Source: Apis mellifera
Taxonomy: Eukaryota > Arthropoda > Insecta > Hymenoptera > Apidae
Length of the DNA stretch: 64,000 nt
Assembly: GCF_003254395.2 (NCBI RefSeq)
Contig: NC_037638.1
Coordinates: 749,001 to 813,000, forward strand
Direction: 5' to 3'
The position numbers and the translations under genes were made by a program. This document shows positions 46,819 to 57,110 of the stretch, piece after piece (the first letter of the stretch is position 1; each line of letters begins with the position of its first letter). The notes below the pieces were generated by a model that was not told the DNA's origin, did no database searches, and was given only the letters and a program-made list of their open reading frames with translations.

Positions 46819-47724
46819 GTTGGCAACTAAGTAATTGCGGATTTCAGTTGAAATTGATGACGACCTAATCAAAGCAATAATCGATTCGGATCGTCGCAGT
46901 ACAACTCGTGAGATTGCAGAGAAGCTTCATGTATCGCGTACATGCATTGAAAACCACTTAAAACAACTTGGCTTGTTCAAAAACTCGATACATGGGTTCC
47001 TCGCGAACTGAAAGAAAAGCATTTAACGCGACGCATTAACAGCTGCGATTCGCTAAAGAAACGTGATGAAAATGATCCATTTTTAAAACGACCGATAACT
47101 GGCGATGAAAAATGGGTTGTTTACAACAATATAAGCGGAAAAGATGGTGGAGCAGGCTACATGAACCAGCTCGAACAACATCAAAAGCTGGTATTCGTCG
47201 AAAGAAGGTTTTGTTATCAGTTTGGTGGGATTACAAAGGAATTGTCTATTTCGAACTCTTACCACCCAACCGAACGATTAATTCTGTCGTCTACATCGAA
47301 CAACTAACGAAATTAAACGATGCGGTTGAAGAAAAGCGGCCCGAATTGACAAATCGAAAAGGTATTGTATTCCATCATGACGATGCAATGCCACGCACAT
47401 CTTTGGTCACTCGATGAAAAATTATTGGAGCTTGGTTGGCATGTTTTGCCACATCCACCATATACTTTTTGTTTCGATCTTTACAAAACTCCTCGAATGA
47501 TAAAAATTTCAATAACGATGATGATATCAAATCGTACCTGATTCAGTTTTTTGCTAATAAAAACCACAAGTTTTATGAACGTGGGATTATGATGCTGCCT
47601 GAAAGATGGCAAAAGATCATTGATCAAAATGGGCAACGCATTACAGAATAAAGTTATTTAGTTCCATGAAAAAATTGTCTTTGATTTTCTAAAAAAAAAT
47701 CCGCAATTACTTAATTGCCAACCC
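46819..47724 (+). mobile_element. Mariner (Tc1/mariner, DD34D) copy, internally deleted, about 906 bp
   Basis: The left terminal repeat GTTGGCAACTAAGTAATTGC (then GGATTTC) at 46819 pairs with the right-end sequence whose reverse complement reads GGGTTGGCAATTAAGTAATTGC then GGATTT, ending at 47724; the internal 20 bases differ at one position. TA dinucleotides border both ends (46817-46818 and 47725-47726), fitting the TA target duplication of this superfamily. The left end seems to lack about 4-5 terminal bases present at the right. Full-length mariners are about 1.28 kb; this copy has lost about 0.37 kb, mainly at the transposase 5' end. A (GA)n microsatellite begins 15 bp beyond the right end. 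Confidence 0.95.
46850..47651 (+). pseudogene. Mariner transposase, truncated and frameshifted
   Basis: The frame picks up in the N-terminal helix-turn-helix (DDDLIKAIIDSDRRSTTREI, then AEKLHVSRTC), directly after the left terminal repeat, so roughly the first 65-70 codons and the start are missing. The first catalytic Asp is intact in TGDEKW (GAT at 47104-47106). The second is kept in HHDDAMPRT (GAC at 47379-47381), where the family norm is HHDNARPHT. The third Asp is gone: after HPPY (about 47464) a short deletion removes the SPDLAPSD segment and shifts frame. Further one-base shifts occur near 46975, 47133 and 47417. The C-terminus (ERGIMMLPERWQKIIDQNGQ) is preserved to the TAA at about 47651. 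No active enzyme can be made. It most resembles bee mariners; I cannot resolve the subfamily. Confidence 0.95.
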
Positions 47725-47736
47725 AATACTTTTAGG

Positions 47737-47738
<2 letters not shown>

Positions 47739-47810
<72 letters not shown>
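47739..47810 (+). repeat. (GA)n microsatellite, about 70 bp
   Basis: CACG is followed by about 32 uninterrupted GA units, then AAAGAGGGAGG. It starts 15 bp past the right end of the mariner. The minus strand reads a Ser-Leu repeat, an artefact. Confidence 0.96.
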
Positions 47811-48332
47811 GGAGGACGAAAAGAAAATTCTTCTTAAAATTGCCTCGAACTCGGTTAAGCGAGGCGCGTTAATGTGTATACACCCGGCGAATAGACTCGA
47901 ATGTCCCATAAGTCTTGGGCATACAAGAGCAACGGCTTGGCAGTAAGTAATAACCATCCTGCCTACTAGCACCCGGCCCACAGTTTCCGGAGAGCGGAGC
48001 CGGAATCCGAAAAGGAACGGAACGATCGTTATCTCCCCGCGCGGAATCGATATCAACCGACCGGTACCGTACGTTACGTGGCGCTGCCAAGGGGATAGCA
48101 ACCCGCGGTGGTGCCGGTAAACCCAATAAATATCGCGCGCGCACCAGACCCGCGCATGCTTGGATACGAACGTTGGATACGCGCGATATCGCGAGCCAGC
48201 CATTCCGAGTGCGTAATCGTCTTATATAACGGAGGGATAACCGCTCCCAACGATTCTTCGTGTACGTCGATCTTTTTGGATGCTGGCTGTTCCCTCTCTC
48301 GTTTCGGATCGCTCTTCCACGGATCAAACAGT
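47811..48332. other. GC-rich unique segment, nothing recognised
   Basis: Minus frames of 152-181 codons are Arg/Pro/Ser-rich and partly driven by the neighbouring (GA)n tract. No domain or RNA gene is seen. Confidence 0.5.
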
Positions 48333-48497
48333 GTGGATCTTAAGTTTGAGTTAATAAAGAATATTTCTTCGTTTCAACTACTTTGTATTATATATGTGAA
48401 ATTGAAGGAAAAAGTGGTGGATCTTAAGTTTGAGTTAATAAAGAATATTTCTTCGTTTCAACTACTTTGTATTATATATGTGAAATTGAAGGAAAAA
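48333..48497. repeat. Near-perfect 84-bp tandem duplication
   Basis: GTGGATCTTAAGTTTGAGTT begins at 48333 and at 48417. The following 60 or so bases (AATAAAGAATATTTCTTCG through GTGAAATTGAAGGAAAAA) are identical in both copies by eye. The identity implies a recent duplication. Repeated Lys/Leu-rich peptides in one plus frame follow directly from it. Confidence 0.95.
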
Positions 48498-51400
48498 TGA
48501 AGGATCGATAGAATTGAAAATGCATAGGTTTGGATGTAAATATTTGAATTGAAAGATTATTAATTGAATGAATAAGAAAAATTCGATAATCGATGATTGA
48601 ATTGATTGAGTTCATCGGCGAGAAGGAATCTTAAAAGTTGTAAAGAATTTTTATAAATTGAGCAAGTTATAACGTTAATAATAAAATTATATTTAATGAT
48701 AATTTGAATTTGAAGCAATTTTAAATTCATTGTGCGTGTATAATTTGATAATAATTTAAAAATAAATAGGATTCGTTACGTAAATATATATATTCGTTAT
48801 AAATAGGATCGATTTCGCTTTTTTCTAATGCTTTTGAAATTTTTCGAAATTTAACCAAAAATTTATTATGAAATAAATAATAACGAAGCATAGACTCACT
48901 AATTGACTCGACTCGCGGTTACACAAATCCCCAACCAATCCCCGTTCCGTTCCCACTCCTCCGTTTCTCTCCCTTCGAATTATCCAGAATCACACACGCC
49001 ACCTTAAAACGCCGCCTCATCCTCCACGCGTCCATCTCTCCTCCATTATCCTTCCTCCTTTCAAACCCGTACGAAATATCTCGGCGACAAAACGACAACA
49101 AGTTTCGCCTTTAAACGACAACAAGTGGCGAAGAGAAGAGAAAGACTCCGATCCCTCCTCCGCCCTCCCTCATTACCATAACAATCCTCTTACACGGGGC
49201 AGGCGTAGCAACCGACAAGGCAATTAATGTACGTATCCCCCTCCGCTACACCCAACTACACCCGCTCTCAAAGGGGTACGCTCCTCTCCTCCTTCCCTCT
49301 CTCTCTCTCTCTCTCGCCGCCCGCGAATAATAAATCTATGAGCCAACCGCGCGTGATTCCGCGCGAGATTTATACGAGAGCGGGAACACCGCGTGTACGT
49401 CGCGTGCGTGTACCATCGAGCGCGCCTCTACTTCGGTCAACAAGCTTTAACGCCGCCGAACGGAACGAATGGTAAACGGTCGCGGCGAAGGGTGGCGGAG
49501 GTGGGGAGAAGGGGGAGGAAAAGTTGGAGCAGTAACCGCTCGTAAACTGTAACGATTTGAACGCGGCCACGTTAACCGAGAGCGTTGAGGAAGGAAGGAG
49601 GGGGGGATAGTAATGAGGGGGGGGAATAATGAATTTCGCTAAACGCCTACGTGCGGGAATCTCGTAAACACCGGGACTTATGCCTCGGTTTCCGGCCATA
49701 AGAAATATATATATATATACTTTGCCAATCTTTTCACCGTACACCTTTACGTTTCTCGTCCTGGCGAAACGACGAATCTCTCGCCGTCCATTCTCACTCC
49801 CTTTTGGTTTTAGACGAATCGAGGAGGATGATAATTTATTTCTCTTTTTTTCTCGTTCAAAAAGGCAAAAGTATACATTGGATTGATATAATAACACGAT
49901 GATTGGGAGGAACGACGGATCCTATATTTCTTATCTGTGAAAAAAGAAAGAGTGGAGTGGGGAGAAATATCGTGGAGGGGGAATGGATGAAATCTTGGGG
50001 AGGAGGGGAGCGGTGATGGTTGTTTTTGCGGCGAGAGGCGAGGAGCGCGTACAGGTGCGCGATAAGATAATAAATTTGTGGAAACGTTGCCACGGCTTAC
50101 ACGGAAACCTCATAAAGCTGGTATTTAGAGTTAGAACACCGGCGATGCTCGCTTGCAAACGGCAACGTCCGCGATGCTCGCTCCGCGGCCTCGACCGTCC
50201 GCGTTCGTTCCTCTGACCACCTGTAGTAAGGGGGCCCCGGCTTTCTAAGTGGGCGGCAGTTGAAATATTATAAGCATAACCCTATAAATAAGATAAACCG
50301 TTCGCGCTTATAAAAGGTAGCAACGTAGCAGTAGCCTCCATAATAACTCGCGATAGATTAATCTTCTTTTATACGTGGTCGTTTACCGATGTTACCATTA
50401 TCACGATACAACGATACGTTGTTGATAAACAAATCTACGACGATTGGAAAGAAGCGTGGATCCCATTTTGATCCCACTTTAATCCGGATTTTCTCCTCCG
50501 GGTAACATCCTGCGCGCAACAACGATAATATCGTCTTTTTTCGAGCAATATTGGATTTTCGAACGTCGGCAATATTTATTTACCGTTGACTTTTTTTTAG
50601 AATATCGCCTTTTCTAAGCTCTTTGCGTAATAATCTTCTCGAAGCATAGAATAATATATCGTCGAGTAATCCGAGTTTGACAGTCGTGGAATATTATTTT
50701 TTGTGAGCATGGAATGCGTAGCATTATAATTGACGAAATTATTTCTGAAGGATTTTCTTTCCTTACAAAGTTCAAATATCAAAATATAAAAGTCGTGTAT
50801 ACGTTAATCCGAAATCATTTTAAATTAGCCATAAGAAATTAACATACGGAAAATCGTCTCGAATTTTTGCATTCGAGAGATGATTCGAATATTTAATTTC
50901 TTTGTAATATCGTCAAATTGACGCATAAAACGAATATAAAAATTTTATTATTCGGGCGTGAAATCGTTCCATCGGTTGAATCATCTCGACCGAGGAGAAA
51001 AAGTGCAAATTAATTTTGCGAGGAGGAAGTAACCTTCGCCTGCTTAATTAAACGATACAGCTCGTCGGCTGGAGATTTTATGGAAAAATGCGTATCGACA
51101 CGAGCGAGACCGTCCGTTACCGGCATTCCATCCACGCCAATAGCCGAGAAGTGAACGCGCCACCGGGAGGCCTTTAAGGTCGTCTCGGCGTAAGAATGAA
51201 TTCGTCTTGGAGGAGGGGAGGGGAGGAATTTCCTAGGTAGGAGCGTAGGAGTCCGGGAATGGCGGTGAAAGTCCATCTGGCCGCTTCTAAATCCTCGATC
51301 GATCGATACTCTTCTAATCGACACTCTATCACACATCGTGAAATATCGATTCCACCGAAACGAAATATATTGAATATATTGAATTGTCACGTCGAAAATT

Positions 51401-52612
51401 TGCAAAACGTTCTGCGAACATCTGCATCCTCGTCGAGAGGAAACGGCGTGGCGTGGCGCGTTATCGGCCGTGAAACGCGTTTTCTCGCCGATTCGATTCC
51501 GTCCGTTCGGAGAGGGAGAGGGGGGGGAAGCCGCAGCTCGAAGCCCACTCGGTGGATCGTGGACGAGAACGGGCGTCGTAATTCGTGGCTAATCACCACG
51601 TGCGCGCGGTGTGGGAGGCGGCACACCGCGGGAGAATGTCAGTGAAAGTCTATCTAGCCGATCGTTCCTACGATGATTGTCGTCCCACGTGTTTCTCGGC
51701 CGGCAACGACGATCGCTTCCTGATGAAGCGAACGACCCATTCGATGCCGCTTGGAAAAAAAGAAAGCTTGGAAACGGGCCACGGGTTGGACGGGTAATAG
51801 GTAATGGTTGCCCGGTAAATGTCCTTCGGCCGATCTTACGTCGCCGTTGCGAAATGTGCCTCGTAAATTTCGGATTTAGAATGAGTTTTCGTTTTCTCTC
51901 TTAAACGGTCGATAAATATTATTGATCTCCTCCGAGTTTTATCGACGCAACAAAATGCGAAACGGGACGGTTTTGCGTGTATCCGGTATATCTCGTATAT
52001 ACGTGCTTATCACGTGACAAGAAAGAGAAGAAGGAGAATCAATCGCGTTGCGCAGAGAGAAAAAGAAAAAAAACTTTGCCCGATGATAGCCTCGTGCGAA
52101 TACATACAATATACACGCTTCGAAAAATTAGCAACAATGGGCCGCAAAGCTTTTTCTTCCTCCGCCTTATATTATTCATTGTACATCCATCCACGGACGG
52201 ATTACCATACGGACTCGAGAATGAGCTTGCCTCGAGTCAATTACATCTTGCATCGACGAATGGATCGGTCTGAACCGTGGCCTACATACCGCGCACTATG
52301 AGAGTTGGAACGATTCCCAATCCTGTACGAATCGATCCAACTCGAGTCTGTTATCCGTTCGAGTTTTAATTATTATATGGAGAGATCGTCGCGCCGATTT
52401 TTGTTCAATCATCTCCAAGATTTTCCTCAAAGTGTCAGATCAACTTGCCAATCGAATTGATATGTATATATTTTCAGTCACAGCAATACGATTCGATCGA
52501 GTCGATATAACGCAAAAGAATGACCGATCTTGATTTATCTTGATTCGAGAATACGGTTATTCGAAGGCACGTTCGCGGCTCTCGTCCCCCTAAGGCGATC
52601 CCATTTATAGTA
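48498..52612. other. Unique region, no recognised gene
   Basis: AT-rich to 48890, then alternating GC-richer (48900-50230, 51000-51880) and AT-rich (50280-50990, 51900-52560) stretches. A (CT)n run lies near 49296-49314 and an (AT)n run near 49706-49720. Frames of 60-175 codons (such as 49370-49897 minus and 51010-51405 minus) have no domain. GTGAAAGTC(C/T)ATCT(G/A)GCCG occurs at about 51267 and again at 51641, a weak similarity only. Confidence 0.5.
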
Positions 52613-53152
52613 CAGTAAAGAGACTCCCGAACTAACACGGAGACAAAAGTGGCCGGATAATAGAATTTTCGGATAATAGAATTACTTTCTTTTGCGTTAA
52701 ATCACTTCACTTATTCAAGTAGAAATGAGCAGAATTGACAGTCTCTTTCAACATCCAAGGATCCCATATCTTTTCAGCCGCTAAGTCGCATAAATTTTTT
52801 ATCGTAAACAGCTGTGTAGAATTACGTTCCCGTTGCGCCTCGACCCACCGTGTATTCTTGCTGATTTCGTTGCACTTTCACCACTTTCGACATCTTTAAT
52901 TACTTTATATTTCTCCTCAATAGTTGAAACTACACAGTTTTCGTTCGCTCGTCGTCGCGATACCGTTCCTCGCTTCACACTGAATCGACACGATTCGACG
53001 CTTACCGACCGAACGCAGGAAAATACGTCGTATTTACGTTGTAACCTGAGAATATTGTATGTAAACATACGAAACGAAACGAATAAGAACAGAAACGTTA
53101 CGCGCAATGGAACGTTCGTATATTAGAGTATTCGGATAATGGAATACGGATG
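52613..53152 (-). mobile_element. Decayed pogo/Tigger-like DNA transposon relic
   Basis: The left boundary reads TA then CAGTAAAGAGACTCCCGAAC, the CAGT-type terminus and TA target expected of pogo/Tigger elements. CGGATAATAGAATT follows at 52654 and again at 52670, and TCGGATAATGGAAT lies at 53132 near the other end. Repeated CGGATAATCGAA-like motifs near termini are characteristic of this group as I know it. The interior encodes a CENP-B-type helix-turn-helix on the minus strand. The right end has no clean CTG-TA, so its limit is approximate. At about 540 bp against 2-3 kb for full elements, most of the transposase is missing. Confidence 0.5.
52799..53107 (-). pseudogene. Fragment with CENP-B/Tigger-like helix-turn-helix
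   Basis: A 102-codon minus-strand frame. Residues about 61-88 (52844-52927) include EEKYKVIKDVESGESATKSA, matching the pattern of the N-terminal psq/CENP-B DNA-binding domain (basic stretch, x-I-E-E-K, I-x-x-x-E-x-G-x-S, small residues, then R-x-x-G). The frame then ends near 52799, well before the DDE catalytic domain would begin. Downstream minus-strand sequence towards the CAGT end has no recognisable DDE motif. A remnant of a domesticated Jerky-like gene is possible, but the terminal motifs on both sides favour a transposon relic. Confidence 0.45.
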
Positions 53153-56100
53153 CCTTTATTCTATTTAGAAAAATTCAAGTTTGTCCTAATAAAATATTAT
53201 GTACGTAGTATTTCAGGTATAATCGCGTGTCGTACTATTCGAAGTACTCTTCTTGAAGAGCGATATCAAATACGATAAAATATAGAACGTCGAATTTGAA
53301 TTCCTCCTCTCGTTCTTTTCTCGCTAGTTTCTAAAAAAAAAAAAGAACAATAATTATAAAAATACTCTTAAAAATTCCTAAGAGAATGTTTAACTGTTAT
53401 ATATTTTTAGCACAGCTCTAAAAAAAATATTTTACTAAAATCAAATCATATAATACCGGGCATAATACAAATTGTCATTAAAGAAACTTAAAAATCTCAA
53501 AATATATACTTTGAAACAGACTCGAATAGCAAATAAAAAGCTAAAAATTTTGCATCTTGTACTAGAATGATTTATATTATACATTTTAGAATCAAGAAAA
53601 ATAAAATGAAAATAAAATACCATATATTCTAAATTTTAAATTATATTACTCGCTTAGATATTCCATTCCAAAAAAGATTTTATTTCTGTCTTAATAAATT
53701 TATTAAAACCACGGTTATAAAGATTGGTAATTTCATCGAAGGAGAAAGACCGATATTATAAACTGTTGGTGATAATCGAAGCGAGGAGGTCGAGTTGGAA
53801 GAAAGGTGGGGGGGCGGGTTTAGGAATTGGTACGCCTGGGACTATTGGCAAGCCTCGGTTATAAATAGACGCGTTATTAGTATACGTGCAACAAAGGGAT
53901 GCCATGCGAAACGGCCGTGCCCAACGGCTGGAGAGACGCGAGTTTCGCGTGCACGCGTGCTCACGCCCGCGATTATCTCGGGGAGGGGGGGGGGGTTGGA
54001 GGGAGGGTTGGGGAGCGGGCAACAGTTGTCGCGGGTAACAGTAGGCAGCGAAGGTGGGCAGGGTCAGGAATTCCTAGGCGTGCGAGAGTGTCTGCTCTCT
54101 ACACACGAGCCCGGAAACGAGGGAGAGGAGAGCTTTCTCGAGGCCGTTCACCAACGGCCGCAAGGACGTTGTTGCTCGTTGAAGAGGACTCCCCGGTGAG
54201 AGGCTGCCAACATCCTTTCTTCTCTCGTCCAATTGCACAGGAGAGGGGGGGGAAGGGAGGCAATTTTAGATGGTTAGGTCGACCGGGAGGAATCTGTCTT
54301 GCGACTGTTCCCGATCGGGTGAATAGCACTGAACCAAATAGCACCTGATGGTAAGGAAAAAATGTTGTTGTACGAGTTGTTCTTTGAAATTAACGATTTT
54401 AATCGTTGTATTAATTGATTATTGTATCGTGAAAAATTGTAAACAATTAATCCTTTGAATGATATGACTCTTCGAGATATAACGATTGTGAAAGGATTTG
54501 AGTTTTAAGTCAATAGAAATATTATTTTCAAAGCATTTGATGATTATGATGATAGAAAAAAAGTAATGGAGATGTAAAAAGGAAAAACATTTTCAAGTGG
54601 AATATGCTTTCTCACGAAACATCGATACGAAAAGCTACGAATTGTTATTTTATACAAGATAAGGGAGGAGGGATGAATTTCTGACGAAGGTTAACGAGTC
54701 TTTTGTCTAAGTTTCTAGATCCGGCGTTAACCTGTAAAATATACATCGTGCGGTGGACATATTTTAGGGAAGCGTCGAGAACGATGTCGAGACGGGACGG
54801 AGCCCTTTTCTTCTTTACACGTGTATAACGTATAACGTTATACCGTAAAGTCGCGCCGAGCGATAACGCGTCTCCGATACCAATCTAGCATGACGCATCG
54901 CGTCCTCCCGGAGAATTATGTTGCTCCCAGCTATTTATTGCCAACGGTATGTCCGCGGCAAATGTCCAAAGGGAACGCCGTCCGCGAAGGAACGTATCCA
55001 CGAGGAAAGCCGAATTCTATCCAAATTTTTCCCCCCTCTCCCCCGTTCTCCTCGATTCATCGTAGATTAAAAAAAATCTGTATCCTCTACATTGGCGACG
55101 TTGACCATCAATCCGTGAAAAATGGTTCGACGATTCATTTACTCGTTTTATATATATATATTTATAAATCTTGAGGGAGAAAATCAATGTATGTGCAATG
55201 AAGAAGAATAAATGGACAAATTCGAGGAAAAATGAGAAAGAGTTAATCGTCGATTTGGGAAATGAGAGAGTTTGGCGGGAGCGCAAAAGCGAAGGTGCAA
55301 GGGCGAAGGAATTCGAGGAACCCGCTTGTACACGTGAGCGAATCGGCGGAATAGCAAAGGGCCGTTCGAAAGCCCGCTTCTCTCTTCCCCCGACTTTGCG
55401 GAGAAAGAGAAGGGGCCGCCGTCCGCCACGTTTTTCCAAGCCGCGTAGCCGCGGTTCACAAAAGCCGATGTCAGCTCGAAGCCGATAGAGAGATTCCATT
55501 GGCCGCTCTCTCTCCGCTCGCGTTGCCGGCCAATATCGACGAGCGGCCATCTACCCAATTAGTAACCATCGCGAATTCCCATTAGCCCATGCAAACTATC
55601 GTCCAATCTGCCTTGCCCCGACCCCCCTTCCCACTCCCCGTACATTCGTCACCGAAAGTGCGCGCACAAACTCCCATCGATTCCGCTCCCTCGGTAAATT
55701 AGGCGAAGCTTCGATATTTCTACGAGGGAGGAGGAGGGGGAAGGGCGATTTCTAATTTCGAGGACCGTCGGAGCAATTTCTTCGTTTGCCTCGTCTCGCG
55801 GGAGAATTTAAGAAATGGGTGAACGATTCTTTCTTTTTCTTCGCTCGAACAAAGTTTATATCAGCAGTAGTAGGGATGTAATTTGAACAAATGAAGTACA
55901 CGATTGTCGAAACGTCACCGCCAATCACTTGTTCCACTCATCCGGTTAAACTCATCTCTCCGTACTTTTGTTAACGAGTATACACAAGATCGTGACCGCG
56001 ACAATCGGGCGAAACGTGCCGTTAGGGTATCTTCATAACGAGAATTAAATCAATCCTATTAACACGAAGAAATTACACCATGATCTCTTCTCTGTTATCG

Positions 56101-57110
56101 CGAAATAATCAAAATTATTTATCATTTATCATGAACGATGATAAAAGAGAAATATTGTATCGCTATAAATTATTAAGAACGGAAAGATTTCTTCTTTACC
56201 ATCAGTGATCACGAGTAGCGTGAAGAAAAAAGAATTCTATCCCAATGTTTCGTCGAAATTGTACTTGCTCGAGAAAGTTTCCAAAACTCCGTTGGAAGGA
56301 TCTTATCCAAATAAAATGTGTGGAAGAATCAATGTGAAGGCGGCTTAATGCGGCCTCCCGGTCGGCAAAAAAGAGAGCTTCCCAGCGTAAGGCACTGTTC
56401 GGCAACGCATCCGTTGCAGATTGTTGACCGTGATTGCAATTAGTAACCCGGCGGGGGCCCTGTGTGCCTCGGAAAGGCGCGTCGTCTCCTCGCCTCCCCC
56501 TTTCTCCCCCGCCGCTTCTCATCCACCGGTTAATACCCCCCCCCCTTCCTCCGTTTCGGCTTCCCTCACCGCCCCCGAACACGTCAACTCGGGCAAACGG
56601 CGAACGAGACGACCGTAATGGACATTTGTTAGGAGAGGAACGAGCGAGATCGAAACTTGCAACGGGCACAACGGGTCGGATTACCCGTCGCGTTTCTCCC
56701 TCCCCTCGGGGCCTCCACCAGACATCGAGATACCGAATCTATTCCGCGTAATTACCTGGAAAGACGCCGGCTACGCTTTCAGCCCGCGTAACGTCGCTCA
56801 CGCATGCCGCCGCGGTGAGAAACTCTCTCTGCCTCGCGAATACGGCCGGCCGGGTGTGTGTAACGTGCTTAAACGCTGTGCGTTTGCTAGCACAAGTTGG
56901 CAATTGGAAGGAATGCGGATCTGATTGGCCGGATTCGCGTAGCATTTCTCCAACCTAACCTCTTTTCCGATGCACGAGATCTGACAAAAGTTCGCCTTTA
57001 AAATTTATATTGGGAACGCGATGGCAGCGCCTCTACCTCCTTTCTCCGTGAATCTATCTTTCGATGCGTCCAAATGCGTGGAGCTGAGTGCAAAAGTGAA
57101 AATTATCGTA
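53153..57110. other. Unique region, no recognised gene
   Basis: AT-rich to 53750, with short A- and T-runs. GC-rich at 53780-54340 and 55250-56990 with mirrored frames (134 and 149 codons plus, 177 and 124 codons minus, 155 codons minus) lacking domains. G-runs lie near 53980 and 54244, and a C-run near 56537. 54,350-54,700 is AT-rich and featureless. Confidence 0.5.

Noticed and set aside
51259..51660. Two similar GTGAAAGTC-ATCT-GCCG stretches read as related short peptides
   Set aside because: Similarity is limited to about 20 bases and does not extend into flanks, so it is probably coincidental.
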